DNA of 64,000 bases from Microglena sp. YARC (taxonomy: Eukaryota > Chlorophyta > Chlorophyceae > Chlamydomonadales > Chlamydomonadaceae), in contig CM039464.1 of the NCBI GenBank assembly GCA_022414725.1, positions 13,834,041 to 13,898,040 of the forward strand. Direction: 5' to 3'. Under the pieces are notes generated by a model that was not told where the DNA came from, did not search any database, and saw nothing but the letters and a program-made list of their open reading frames with translations. Shown here piece by piece: positions 20,681 through 32,485 of this stretch. Each line of letters starts with the position of its first letter. Position 1 is the first letter of the stretch. A program made the translations under genes and the position numbers.

Positions 20681-21860
20681 TATGGCTTTTGCACGTTCTT
20701 TGCTTTTGTTCTGTCTCTTCTTATCAATAGAATAACAATCTCTAATTTTAATATTTTTATATAAAATTTATAATTTAAAGTTTTAGATTTAAATTTTAAA
20801 TTTATTTTTTATGAATTTTTAATTGTCTTTGGACCTCCTGTGCATTCTGTCTGATGTTGTTGTCTTCTGGTGGCTCAGTCTATCTTCAGTGTGTATACAA
20901 CGTCTCAATTCGCTTTTGGTCTGTTATAGACGTTTTGACTCCTTAGCTTGGAATCTGTTATGCTATGATTGTTTCTCTCAATGGTTGTAAATCTCTGTGG
21001 GAAACGTGCTTTTCCTTTTCAAAGGTCCTTCTTCTGTTAACCAATTTACACGCCTCTGTCCCCTACTTTCGATTGGTCCACTTTGTCGTTTCATTCTTTT
21101 GATTTTTTTTGAATTGCAGCTTCATATAGCTTTTGAGATATTAATTCGAAGATCGTCCATACCACCTCGTTGGGCGGAGCATCATTTCCAACCCAGAATG
21201 AGGGGAGTCGTTATAACAGTTACAACGATTTCACCAAGTGCGTCTACCCATTTTGTTAGTTCTTAGTTTCTCTAGTGAGTATTTCTTTATCAGACCTTCA
21301 GTGTCCTAGTTAAATACTGTCAACGTTCCCAGCTTGGTTCCCATCGGAGTCAGATGTGGTCTTCATTTTGCAACGTCCGTATATACCTTCTATTGATTTA
21401 GATTCTATATTAGAAAGACTCAAAATATTGAAGAGTGCAAAAAATTATTCCCTGAACACTGTTGATGACTTTTTCGTCTACATCGCCTTATAACTCTGAT
21501 AGGATCTAAACCGTCATCCATCTTACCGCTTTTCAGTGGGGTAGCAATAAGATGTGCGAGAAATGATATCAATACACATAAGATTTGATTGATATTGTTA
21601 TTTTACCCGCTTGCTCAGACTCGAACGGCATAATTGCACCATTCAATTCTGGATGATCTGGGTTGTGCTTAGTGATCTTGAAGATTTTGAAATTTGGTTT
21701 TGTGGTGCTTGGTTAGAATTGTGTTAGCTCTCGTGGATTGAAGTAATGTCTTTCTATATCTCGTTTGGTAATCCCGTGCTCTTTGTAATCTATTAATAGT
21801 TTTGCTTTGTGACAGCAATTTTAGATCTTGGATTAGCTTTTCAAAATGGATTAATATCTT
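20680..21860 (-). pseudogene. Integrase gene, second (noisy) copy
   Basis: Collinear with 8034-9110, with an indel every 10-30 bases. No long frame survives. The stop-side sequence 'ctcagcaaaccgt' and the start-side 'aaatggattaatat' are both recognisable. Confidence 0.75.
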
Positions 21861-21879
21861 ATATATATTATGCATGTTT

Positions 21880-23945
21880 ATGGGTAAGGGGCAGGAGTCA
21901 ATCGTAATTTTTTTTAGTTCGCTCTGTTTTGCATTGCAGACAGACCAGATGACAATTTGGGATTTTATATGGTGCAGGGCCGTTGTCTTGTCTGTCTACA
22001 GTTACAGTTGGTTTTTTTGAATGTTTTTTCTAACTCCAGTTAGATGTTTGGCATCCCTTTCATGCAAATTCTATTATTATATACTTTTTTGTAAAGCTCT
22101 ACGTGCACCAATCAATAGTGAATGAATTGTATGCAAAGGCACGAAAGGTGTGTGTTGTCTCGTTTTCCTGTCTTGTTTCTTGTAGCGGCAAATCTTTCCC
22201 GTTGAAGAAACTCTATCAAGTTCAAATCCTTCAAGTTAAAGTCAAGAAATACCACGTCAGATAGTGGTACGCGGGGGGTTACCGGGTTAGGAGGTGGGCG
22301 TTGGGTGTGGGGTATGAGGTTTTGGGTAGTGAGGTCGGGAGCCGGTCGGTGCGTGTATCTGCGTGAGGGCTAAGTGGTAGGTATGAGTGGTAGGGCGGGT
22401 TAGTTCGACGGCTCCGGTGGGGTGGGTAGCGGGGGATAGGGGGAGCCTGACACTCCTTAGAGACGGCGCATATAGGCCCAGCGGATGTTTGTTTAATTTT
22501 TCAATGTCGGCAAATGACAAATTCTCATCAATATCAGCCACCTTGGTGTCCTGTAATGGCAAGTGTTGGTGTGATAGGGTTGGAAATGTTTCGACAGAAT
22601 CATGGTTCATGGGGGATTCGACTCTAAGTTCTTTGTCTTGAACACGTGATGCCAGTGAAATGTAATTGGTTTTCAACAATAGTGTATCTGTAATTGAGGG
22701 TCGATTTTTATCTATTGCTTCTTGGATCTAGGGCGTAATCCTTGCTTGGGAAGATTTTTACCCAACTCTTGTTTATTGTGTCTTGCAGATCAGTTCCTGA
22801 TTGTAGTGATAATTTTGATTCCATTGTCCAGGTGTCTTGAGTTTATCAGCTTTCTCTATCATTTTTCTTGTCACATCAGATGTCTAGATATTTTGTTGAA
22901 CTATTGAGAAGTGGTATCTACGTTAGTGTTTGACGCGTTATTATACCAGTTCTTTTGAGTCTTCAATGATTATCATTATCTTTTTTGGGAGAATTGCTTC
23001 AAGGGATGAGTTTTATAAAACACCAAATCAGAACGAAATAGGTCATTGAGAGAAAACTTCAAAGATTTTCAATTTATATTCATCTTGGTTCGCATATTCG
23101 CGACTGAAGTATCTGATTGTTAGCGTTCATTGTCCATTTGACACATTTTGGTGATATACCCTTTCTTCTTTCATTCAGTGCTTTACGTTTCTCTCCAATG
23201 GATTTCCAGTTGATGAGTAGTCTCCGTTACCAGTATGTATAGTCTTTTATTTCTGCATAAACTTGTACACGTCAACCAGGGTTGGTCTTGTTAGCACATA
23301 TATTTCCTCAAATATGGACGCATTTTATTCCTCCTCCATCGAATTGACAACCTAGTGTTTTTTCATTCCCATTATGTCAAATCCCCATTTGAGGCTGTTG
23401 AAATGTGCATGCGTTGATACCTGAAGTTTTTCTTGAGAGCTTCTCTAACTTGTGAATTTCCAGGGAGCGACAACCAGTATTCTGGTTTGGTTCAATTCTT
23501 TAATTTGTCTCATTTGTAGTGTAAGACTTTCCACACCAGCTAGACCGTTAACAATGTTCTATATTTTTACCTCTTTGTGATATTGTTGGATTTACACGGG
23601 ATTGTAATTATATTCGTCTAGATTGGTTTAGAAGGTATTGTTTGATCTCCTTTGTACTTAGTTTACTTTACGTCTATTGTTGTGTTATTTTGATTCTTGT
23701 TATTTGAGTATTATGTGGGCGAAAATCTATAACGAAACCAATTTAGGATGACTTTGCGCGGCGTAGACTTGATTTCCCATTTTAAATTGATACCAGTCCG
23801 TCTCCAATACGGCGCTCAATGCAACTCTTTCGTTTCCTTCTTCAAAACGTTATTTACAGCATCGGTTTTGACGGCTTCCTAACTCTCAATGTTCATTGAT
23901 TTAGCCAATGTGTTCAATCGTTCGTTTACTTGAAAAATACTTTGA
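21880..23945 (-). pseudogene. Helicase-HNH part, second (noisy) copy
   Basis: Collinear with 9145-10900. Contains an extra G-rich block of about 180 bases at 22266-22446 that is absent from the first copy. At 23325-23335 it carries two more bases than the first copy, which restores a single helicase frame there. Confidence 0.75.
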
Positions 23946-26268
23946 AACTCTTGCCCTATTGATAAATAGCTATTCTCATTGGTAAAAATCCGCTTGTAGT
24001 TGACATAGCTTTCTCATTGGTTAAAAAACGCTGTTTTTTTTTTCCGTTAAATTCACAATGTGTAAATCTTCGGATAGGAGTGAGATCACACCAAGATGAT
24101 CTTGGCCGCTTTTTTGTTTTTTTCTTTTTAGCAAGTAATTACAAGCGTCATCTTTTTTGTGAATACCAGTCGAGTGTGTTTGGTGGTATTAATTTTTTGT
24201 TACCCAAAATCCCAGAGGGACAACTTGTTGGGTATACCCTTTCGAAGTTTAATGGGATATCTTCGTTGTGTGCATCAAAACACGATGCCACTATGTCTCC
24301 AATTATTTGCATTTTACCCATAGAACTTCTAAATATGACAATTACGCTATATTCTACGTCCATTGATTCCATTTGTAACAATTCGAATCCGTATAATGAG
24401 CATACGTTCTATTGCTGTAAAATTTTGTGTCTTTTAGTTATTTTCACAACATACAAGAACTTACTGTTGATAGGTCTGTTTTCATTGGCTTGGAACTGTA
24501 TCCCATAGGATGGACAATTGGAAAACCAAATGTTATCAAATATATATCAAGCATGAAGCCATAGTGTTTGTTAAAATCTATTCCTACGTATTCATCGCGC
24601 AAATGCGATCTGAGATAGAGATCTTCTTCAACAAGTTTACCATATTAGGATAGACTCGTACCAGTTACATACATTTGCAACTAGAGGGTTGTACGTGGAG
24701 AGGTTCTTTTTTGTTAAGGAAAGATTTCAAGACAGTTGATTCTAGTTATGATAAATCTTTTATATAAATATCTATGTCATCAATTACACAATCGATGCAT
24801 CCAACTATCTTAACGGCGGATTGAATCGAAATCTTAACAGATTCCAAGTGATTCAAAATATATACCAGTTATTGTCGAGCCTCCTTGTGTAGTAATTGCC
24901 GGGGTCACACCTTCGATACGCACAAATGTTCTAGAATAAGGCGCCAAAGTTGGTGGCCAATTATAAATGATTTCAATTTGTTTTTATTTTTAGCAAGGAT
25001 TTAGTTCCTTGATTAATGGAAATATCTCCTCTACAAGAACTTTGCTACTGCAATAGGGTATGTCCTTTTTCCTTCTATTCATTTGGTAACTTGAATTCAG
25101 ACGATGGATGTTCCAATACAGTGTCGTGCGATGAGCATTGAATTCCTTTTTTTGCCATGATAGAGAGATGTCGTTCCAGTAGATCGCCTTTAGTTATGGG
25201 TTCAATAGCAGGATGTATATCTTTCTGGTGTACATCCTGCCAGATATTGGGTTCTCATGTCGTAAATCATGCATCCAAAATTGTTTTTATCAAACCATTT
25301 TAGAAAATAGTTCTATAGTGACAACGTCTTCATCAGTGTGTTCGGTAGATCTTTGTTGAAAAATCTCTGTACAATGACTCGTAGCTCATTGGTGCCTGGG
25401 ATCACAAACCAGATTGGTATGCTTGTCATACGATTTCTTAAAGATTGTAGAATTAACCTGAAAAGCACATGTATCTGGGAGGGAGATGCTAAGTAGTATG
25501 GATTGCTTGATAGAACCTCGTAGTGTGTCTTTTCCTTCAACGTCAATATCCCGCTTTCAAGTATTTGTTATCGCAACCACATTTTAGCAGTTTTTGTACA
25601 ATTGTGTTTGAAGGGAATCATGATGTCTTGTGTGGCTTGATTCGTTTGAAATAATTGAATAAAATTTTGTATTGTAAAAAGATGTCTAACATCGTGTTTC
25701 GCTGCATCCGGATCATCCTGAAGATGCGGTGAATGAAGTCATTATAATCAGGAAACATTTTGTTAGTCTGTTTCCTTGTAGAGTTTGTGAAGCAGTTCAT
25801 AGTATCTTGATGTTTTAGGAATTATGAAGCCTTCTAGGCTGTCAATATGCAAGAATTTGCCTGACGGAAAGTCTTTGACGGGATTCCAAGCTTTTGAGAA
25901 TGATGTTATTTCATGGGGCATACATATGGTGTGTTATGCCGGTTTCTTGTTGTTTTTTGGATGCGTTGTCAAAACTATAACACACATCATTCGTTACAAC
26001 ACGTTTCTTCGTATTTACTCTCCTTTAAAACCCTCCTTCTCTCCAAATAGCGTTCCTTATCATATTCTGCCTTTTCTTGCTTACTAATCTTTTTTGCCTT
26101 CGTCTTTCATGTAATTTTTGTAGATTCCACAGCATTATAGAACTCTTCTACTGATTCGTGACCCTGTTCGATCACCATACTTTTTAGTAATTCCGGTGTG
26201 GGGATGTCGTCTCCTGCTGCTATCAAATTCTTTTTGTACCATTTTGCCAAAGTTGTATTTTTGATGCC
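23946..26268 (-). pseudogene. Polymerase part, second (noisy) copy
   Basis: Collinear with 10903-13132 and error-rich. At the four positions where the first copy breaks frame (about 24155, 24440, 24990 and 23955 here) it has the base count that keeps the frame open. It supports a continuous polymerase-helicase reading frame. Confidence 0.75.
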
Positions 26269-26369
26269 ATTATAATTCTGTAAATATATTTAATATGTTT
26301 ACCAGGTCTTAAGCGTCTTACTTAAAATACTAAAACAAATAATGTGCATTTCATCTTTTTTTAAATGCA

Positions 26370-26620
26370 AACACTATACTCCGACAGTTTTCTGCCAATA
26401 ATAACGCCTTTTTTTTCTTCTCTTTTTTTTCTGCATGATATACAACCGTCTTGCGCGTTCATTTCGTTTTTTTCGCGAAAAACATTCAGGATCATTTTGG
26501 TACCTGTTCCTGGTATATGCTTGTCGCCTCTCACGATATGCCATCATCTGTTTGATACCGTTTTACAGTTGCAAGTCTGGCGACGATTATTTACATGAGC
26601 ACGATATGCAGGGTCTTCTT
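26370..26620 (-). pseudogene. Small charged repeat protein, second (noisy) copy
   Basis: Collinear with 13232-13465 and frame-broken by indels such as the extra A and T runs at 26405-26480. Confidence 0.6.
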
Positions 26621-26752
26621 ATTCATTTTCGTCTTGTGGATTTCACTAGAATACGTGTGAAACTGATGCAAGATTCGCTCATCTTATTATACTTATAGTA
26701 TACTAATATGCTCAAGGTCTTAAGTATGATTTCAAATTTTATTTTAATTCAC

Positions 26753-27543
26753 TTACACAGACTCTGCCTTCAACATAGCCTTCCGTTCCGTTCCTTTTTT
26801 TTGCATTATAAAATACTGCGGAACGTTCATTTCGTTGTGCACGGTCATTCTGGGTCCATTCTTATACCGTTCATAATCTATCAATTGTTTGCTTTAGGTC
26901 ATCAACCTCGAACTGATAAAGCCCTTATTGCACCAATTAGATGTGGTACAAGGGAGTTGTAATTGAGACCCAATCTTCTCTTTTTCTGAGTCTAGGAATC
27001 TCACAGCTTCTGGACAAACGCCTATCACTTCTTGGGCATACAGCCCAATTTCCACTGCATTTTTAGCATCTCCCTTGAACGTGTATTTTGCCGGCTGCAA
27101 AGATTTGATCGCCTTCAATGACTCCTCAGGTTTGAGGTATTCAATATGATTTTTATATGACTTGTCAGAAAGGTTAATGTATGATCCCGTCTGGTCAATC
27201 CTAGCTTTTGTCATGAATTCGAAGAGGAAATTGAATGATTCACTACCCCCATCGCTCAAGAAAGATATGCTCCCATTAATCTCCGACCCTGTGTCTGCAA
27301 AGTGAATCAAACCAGGCCCATTGGCTCCAGTCTGCGTTGGTAGTTCAAGACGACTCACCTTCACTCCGGGACCAATAGCAACAAAAGCGTTTTTGTACAT
27401 TCAATTGGTCTGTAAGATCATTGTAAGACCCTGAAAATAAGGGGGGCTTGTTTATAAGTGCGTTATAGTCTCCTGAAAAACTGTCGGTGATCTTTTTTGG
27501 TGTCTCTGGGCTGAGCAAATATATACTGAGAGGTGTTGTACAT
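26753..27543 (-). CDS. Fibre/attachment protein with S74 intramolecular chaperone domain
   Basis: About 263 residues, read across a few frame breaks. It starts MYNTSQYIFAQP at 27543. Residues ~20-50 hold a repeat typical of phage-type fibres: GDYNALINKPP and GSYNDLTDQ. The middle part reads GPGVKVSRLELPTQTGANG, and an uninterrupted frame covers most of the rest. The S74 domain is clear: LSDKSYKNHIEYLKPEESL, then SLQPAKYTFKG and IGLYAQEVIG, with Ser-Asp at the expected self-cleavage site. After it come a coiled coil (IRALSVEVDDLSKQLKK in the first copy) and a charged tail shared with the neighbouring small protein. Known S74 domains fold trimeric fibres and then cleave themselves off, so a host-attachment fibre is inferred. 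It is divergent from the capsid operon. Confidence 0.78.
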
Positions 27544-27699
27544 AATTTATAACATAATTTAAACCATGAGGTCCAGAAAAAATGTGGGGAAAACAAAACA
27601 AAAACAAAACAAATACAATCAAAACAAAGAGGGAATACTACAAACCAAAGAGCAACAACAATTAGTGTTAAATTACCTGCTGATAGGACACTCCCTCGA
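27544..27699. promoter_or_regulatory. Divergent AT-rich intergenic region (fibre / capsid side)
   Basis: About 156 bases between the start of the minus-strand gene set and the plus-strand gene set. It is A-rich ('aaaacaaaaacaaaacaaatac') with TATAACATAATTTAAA near the fibre start. Likely carries promoters for both directions; no specific element is proven. Confidence 0.45.
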
Positions 27700-28072
27700 A
27701 TGATGGGATTCAACCCTTATGCATATGTAATAGAGATCCCAAAACAACCCCATCAAAATATGATAGCTCAGGCTGTAAATGGGGTATCTGCTGTAGAACA
27801 GCTTGCTAGATCTGCGAGGGCTGCCATGACTCAACAAAACACTGCACCACAAAATGTGTTTCAAGGAACTAGGACGTTATATAGACCACTTACCTAGACC
27901 ACCTTCCTCTCGACCATCTCCGTCTAATGCCAATTATGCAGCACCTAAAAAACGGTATGATTTGAGGCGGTCACTAGATAGATTTGACTTCAGGCACGCA
28001 TCACCAGATTCAAGTGGCCAATCTAAGAGGGAGGTGCTTGCAATTGCAACCGAATACCAAGAACGTTTCTAA
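27700..28072 (+). CDS. Small basic hypothetical PLV protein (one frame break)
   Basis: Starts MMGFNPYAYVIEIPKQPHQN; the frame shifts near 27885 and ends SKREVLAIATEYQERF. Together about 124 residues. The second half is rich in Arg, Ser and Pro (RPPSSRPSPSNANYAAPKK, RRSLDRFDFRH). No domain recognised. First gene of the plus-strand set, directly before the capsid gene. A DNA-binding or internal virion role is possible but is a guess. Confidence 0.5.
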
Positions 28073-28193
28073 TGAGCCTGGATTACAAAGACTACTTGGA
28101 CAAAACGGAGAACCAAAAATCATTATATAGATATCTATAATTATCTGAAAATAAAACTTTGATTATTATCAAAATATAGAGTATATAAGCTAC

Positions 28194-29388
28194 ATGTCTG
28201 CATACCCAAAAAACCTCCAGTACATTACAAAACGGATCTCTAACTATAGTCGAGCAACTAAACGGCTGTCCACCCTTAATAGTACTTCTGCTACCAACAA
28301 TGGTGTGATTACAGTCGACATGCCTTTCCAACACTTTGATAGATACTGATAGCCTGATAATGAGTTTCAAAAGCAATCACAGATACTGGGGGCATGCCAA
28401 GGAAACATTGAATCAATCATACAAAGGTGCGACTTGGAAGTGAATGGGCAAGTGATAGGAGGGTTTCTCCAATTATAATCAGCTTTTTAATATTATTTTG
28501 CTGATACATCCTTTGGTGCAGATTGCCACAACAGACGTAAGATTGTCCAATCGGGAGGTGATGGTTCAGCTATTCCCATCGGTATTCAAAAGATTATTGC
28601 ATTTGTAATTGGCTGACTCTCAAATAGCTTTTCAGCCCAGCATATTGGGATACAAAACTCCTAGGGCAGGTTCGCCTTAGGATTACAGCTAGATGGATCC
28701 AATTGTCTAATTGGGGGAGGACAATTTATTCTATCAGACATTTCATTCAGTGTTGATACTATCTCAATAGATGATGGGCTCTTTTGATGCCGCACACATT
28801 GCCTTTCTGCAAAAATGGAGGTGTGTATGAAATCATGTTCAAGAACTATTTTTCATTTTCATCAGCTGCATCAAAGTTATAGCCAGTCCACCAATTTCAG
28901 TGTGTCGTCCCAGTCGGTTAATCGAGCTTGGGGAATGTTTGTAGATCAATCAACCTACTGGAGCATTGGATGCAGTGACCAAAAACTTGTAACACGTTCG
29001 CCAGGAAAGCGACTGGGATGGAAAGTGCTCAGTTCACTATCAATGGGACTTATTATCCAGATTTTAGGGCCAATGTTGGACAGTGTTTTTCGTTAACACA
29101 AAGTTTCTTACAACCAATTGCAGGACACCCTAGGAGGGTCAAGTCCCCTTTGTGATTCATTTGCAAGCTGGCGTGATAAATTCTTTGTTCTCTCATGCAA
29201 GTTCTGCCACAATGATGATGAGTTCATGTCGGGCATTGACACAAGAGGGAACAGTTCGATTGGAGCATTCGAGTCTCAAAGCCGTTAGTGGAGCAGCAGG
29301 CTCAGCCAACTTGACTGCAATGGTGTTTATTGAGTGTAGTAGCATGATCCGTGTGGGAGCGGGGAGGATGCTCGAATTAGTTCTATAA
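28194..29388 (+). CDS. Major capsid protein (double jelly-roll type), frame-broken in this assembly
   Basis: Starts MSAYPKNLQYITKRISNYS and ends RVGAGRMLELVL, about 400 residues. Blocks typical of Polinton-like-virus capsid proteins are visible: SIIQRCDLEVNGQVI, SNYNQLFNIIADTSFGADC, HNRRKIVQSGGDG, a SVDTISIDDG-like stretch, QFTINGTYYPDFRANV and SANLTAMVFIECSS. Several single-base indels break the frame, and they differ from those of the copy at 15039-16294, so the gene may well be intact in the organism. An AGTATATAAGC box lies 20 bases before the ATG. It forms the icosahedral shell. Confidence 0.82.
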
Positions 29389-29423
29389 ATACAAATTAAT
29401 TATAAATGTAACAATAATATAAA

Positions 29424-30500
29424 TGAATGCACTTCCTTCAAAACATTACTAAAATCCATAGAATTGAGCCAATAGGAACAAAACAGGGTTTCCCCCAAAC
29501 ACAGACCGTGTTTGAAATGACTGATGGCATTTTGGGATTTATCCAGTGTCAAGCTTTTGTTCACTTTTAATTCGGATGGTGTTGCACCCAGGGGATAGAT
29601 TGCTTAATCAGTTCATTATCAGTTTCGTTTGATGACGTTGAGGTCCAGTCCATCAACAATTATCATCACCTCACAAGACTAATGGCTGTTCATAACACCC
29701 CTGCGACTTCCTCCAATATGTTGGGTAATGCTCAGGCTGTGGATTTAATTTCCATGTCAGATGATGAGCCATATGTTATTGACCGTTTCCATGGTATCTT
29801 AGGTACCAAGGACTGTGTAATCAAAGGCAGGGTTCGAATCTGTATTGTTTGGGCAGATGCTGCAGTATTGTTGAGAGACAATGTTTCAACAAGCTATGAG
29901 ATTTCCGATCTACACCTTATTGTTCGAAGTGAAATTCAAGACAATGTCACAGAACGTGTTGAATTTGACAACTTCTCATCCATGTTTCAACTCAATGAAA
30001 ACGAAAACCAACAAACTAATTTATACATTGCTTCCAGGGATATTGAGTATGCTATTGCAACGTTCATGACAGAAGATTTTCACTCCAAGACTTCAACCCA
30101 AGACTATAACGGGACAAGCTACTATTTTTCACAAGGCATTCCAAGTATTATACACAAATGATGCTCCAGTTTATGTTGGTATTAGTGTCAACAATATACC
30201 TGTTGCAGACCACCCAATAAACTATTTTCAGGGCAAATGAATACTTGGACATGATTTTTGACAATGACAACAGATCAATGGAACACATGACTACATTGAC
30301 AAAGGATGGTACCCTATTAATACGAAGTGCAAGTACTCTAGCAACTCGTCAGTGGGCCCTGGTCTACCAATAGATGTAATGGATGAAGACATACCCTATA
30401 ACATCACATTTCACAGCACTGGTAATATCAACACGAGGAAACTATTCACTTTATATTCGTCAAGTACAACTCTCTTTTGGAGATAGATACTGGTGAAAAC
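29424..30500 (+). CDS. Second PLV structural-protein candidate (frame-broken)
   Basis: Likely start MHFLQNITKIHRIEPIG at 29425. An uninterrupted stretch (29682-30161) reads MAVHNTPATSSNMLGNAQ through YYFSQGIPSII. Further sequence to about 30500 is protein-like (FDNDNRSMEHMTTLTKDGTLL) but frame-broken. The segment SFDDVEVQSINNYHHLTRLMA resembles a pattern seen in virus capsid-like proteins. It sits right after the capsid gene. I cannot name the family; a virion protein is inferred from position only. Confidence 0.5.
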
Positions 30501-30535
30501 GGCTCGAAATACTTTTTCACAAGGTAATATATAAA

Positions 30536-30763
30536 ATGGATAAATATTTGCTACCTCTCTGTCTAGAAACATGGCCTAATAGAGCCATTCAATATGCCCA
30601 ACCAGCTACAAACTATGTAGGTAGGAGAATGATCCGACAACCGTTACATGAGACTGAGTTGCTGTGGGGTCGTCCTTTTACCCAACAAGCCCAAAGCCAT
30701 ACACATCCTGAGGACATCTCCTGTGGTTCCAAAATTCCAGTGATCATTTGTAAATTCCAGTAA
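30536..30763 (+). CDS. Small hypothetical PLV protein
   Basis: 75 residues starting MDKYLLPLCLETWPNRAIQ, preceded by an AT-rich GGTAATATATAAA box. No domain recognised; Gln- and Pro-containing, soluble. It sits between the structural candidate and the coiled-coil gene. The end may be frame-shifted, because the following 20 bases are A/T-rich. Confidence 0.45.
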   Translation: MDKYLLPLCLETWPNRAIQYAQPATNYVGRRMIRQPLHETELLWGRPFTQQAQSHTHPEDISCGSKIPVIICKFQ

Positions 30764-30785
30764 TTTTTTTCTATTATTTTCTAAC

Positions 30786-31322
30786 TTGAAATTATATATG
30801 GAGGATATTGAACAACTCAGTAACAATTTGGAGGATGTGGAAGTGATTCAACCCAAAGCAAAGAGGGTCATGTCTCAGAAGCAGAAAGAGGTACTAACAA
30901 TAGCACGGGAAAAAGCTTGGGCCAAGAGAAAAGAATTAGGAGAAATCAGTAGACAAGAGAAACAGCTCCAGAAACAGGAGAAACAAGTAAAGCAACAAGA
31001 AAAGGCTACTGAGATGAAACTTCGTAAGAAGGCAGTCAATAAGAAACTGAAGACAACTATTGTTGTTAGTGATGATGACTCTGACGAAGACGAACAGGTG
31101 ATAACAGATGATTCCCAGCCAGAATCAGAAGAAGTTGAAGTGAAACAGATGTCAAGACAAATTAAAAAACGCTTGAACGTTACAAAAGTTCCAAAAATAA
31201 GCCAGGAGGAAACTGTTGAACTGTTTAGACAGAAAATAATGAATGATGGGAAACGACTGGCTTATCAATCACTCTTCCCTGGGTCACAATGCCCTTTTTT
31301 AGTAAAATATTATGTCCTGTAA
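30786..31322 (+). CDS. Charged coiled-coil protein of the PLV
   Basis: 178 residues, intact. A Lys/Glu/Gln-rich coiled coil covers about residues 30-100 (EKAWAKRKELGEISRQEKQL, KQEKQVKQQEKATE), followed by an acidic patch (VVSDDDSDEDEQVI) and a basic stretch (SRQIKKRLNVTKVPK). A second start, MEDIEQLSNN at residue 5, is equally possible. It sits 6 bases upstream of the ATPase gene, so is likely co-expressed. Proteins of this composition are common in PLVs, but the role is unknown. Confidence 0.7.
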   Translation: MKLYMEDIEQLSNNLEDVEVIQPKAKRVMSQKQKEVLTIAREKAWAKRKELGEISRQEKQLQKQEKQVKQQEKATEMKLRKKAVNKKLKTTIVVSDDDSDEDEQVITDDSQPESEEVEVKQMSRQIKKRLNVTKVPKISQEETVELFRQKIMNDGKRLAYQSLFPGSQCPFLVKYYVL

Positions 31323-31328
31323 AAATAG

Positions 31329-32189
31329 ATGAATATCACAGAAAACGCAGTCAGTAATTTTATTCATAAAAAACTCGTTTATAAGCCAAACACTTACCCA
31401 CAATGTTTAAACACGTCCCTGCCACGCAACTATTTTGTAGCCCTTTTCATTGGGAGCCGAGGGACTGGTAAAACATATTCTGTTTGCCAATTATTGAAAC
31501 AATATGAGCTTGCGGGTTTTGATAAAAACCAAGCTATGAGAGTTATTGTTTTTAGCCCCACGCATGATGCAAATCCAGTATTCAATTGTCTGAAGATTGA
31601 TCCTTCTGATATTGTAAATGATTACAGTGACTCCAAGCTTTTAGAAGTTATAGAAGACATCAAACAAGAAAAACAAAACACTGCAGAATACAAGAAAGAT
31701 TTGCAAGTTTGGTCAAAGTTTTTCAATGGAAAAATAGATGCATTGACATTTGATGAGATAGATTTTCTTGAGAGAACTGCATACCAAAAGCCTACTTGTA
31801 GATACCCAAACGGTGCAATAAATTATTTTGTATTGGATGATCTGGTGGGTAGTAGTGCATTCAAAAGTGTGGGTAAATCAGTATTGACAAACTTGGTTTT
31901 GAAGAACAGGCATTTGGGTATAAACATCATGATTTGCTCACAGAATTTGAAAGCTATACCCAAGAGCATCAGAACCAATACTTCATTGTTCGTTTTATTC
32001 AAGTTTGCATCAACCAAAATATTGGTAGATCTTCATGATGAAGTCAGCTCTACTCTCACCTTGAAGAAGTTTGAGAGGCTGTATATACATGCAACACAGG
32101 ATGAGCATGACTCTCTTGTTATAGATTTCACAGGAGAAAAACTAAATAGGTTCAAGAAAAACTTTAATATTGTTCTGAACCTGCAATAA
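31329..32189 (+). CDS. Genome-packaging ATPase (FtsK/HerA, A32-like)
   Basis: 286 residues, intact. It pumps viral DNA into preformed capsids using ATP. Walker A is IGSRGTGKTYSVC (residues 41-53), Walker B is NYFVLDDL (165-172), and MICSQNLKAIPKSIRTNTSL (201-220) is the sensor and arginine-finger region typical of poxvirus A32-type and Polinton packaging ATPases. Length fits the family. The gene lies in the plus-strand morphogenesis set, between the coiled-coil protein and a small hypothetical. An error-rich, gap-truncated copy lies at 18371-18720. Confidence 0.93.
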   Translation: MNITENAVSNFIHKKLVYKPNTYPQCLNTSLPRNYFVALFIGSRGTGKTYSVCQLLKQYELAGFDKNQAMRVIVFSPTHDANPVFNCLKIDPSDIVNDYSDSKLLEVIEDIKQEKQNTAEYKKDLQVWSKFFNGKIDALTFDEIDFLERTAYQKPTCRYPNGAINYFVLDDLVGSSAFKSVGKSVLTNLVLKNRHLGINIMICSQNLKAIPKSIRTNTSLFVLFKFASTKILVDLHDEVSSTLTLKKFERLYIHATQDEHDSLVIDFTGEKLNRFKKNFNIVLNLQ

Positions 32190-32221
32190 GACATTTCATT
32201 TTTCTAACTGATTGTTAAAGA

Positions 32222-32467
32222 ATGGCCTCTTTGACACAAGAATACAAGCAAACGAATGAATACAAAAACTTCAGAGCTGCAATTTTAGACATGTCTCCTG
32301 GTCTACCTGAATACTTGGTAGATGTAGCTATTTCTGTACATATCAATAAACCATTGTTGTATAGGGACAAGAAAGCTATCAGGAAAGACTTGCTGAATAA
32401 AATTAAACCTGTTTCTGGTACTGAGGTTTTAGATGGCTTGGTTACAATACAAAATGTTACAGTATAA
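32222..32467 (+). CDS. Small hypothetical PLV protein
   Basis: 81 residues, intact: MASLTQEYKQTNEYKNFRAA to TIQNVTV. Alpha-helical looking, no domain or signal recognised. Located 32 bases after the ATPase and 18 bases before the minor capsid candidate, in the same direction, so likely co-expressed in virion assembly. Confidence 0.65.
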   Translation: MASLTQEYKQTNEYKNFRAAILDMSPGLPEYLVDVAISVHINKPLLYRDKKAIRKDLLNKIKPVSGTEVLDGLVTIQNVTV

Positions 32468-32485
32468 TATATCCCATATTATAAA

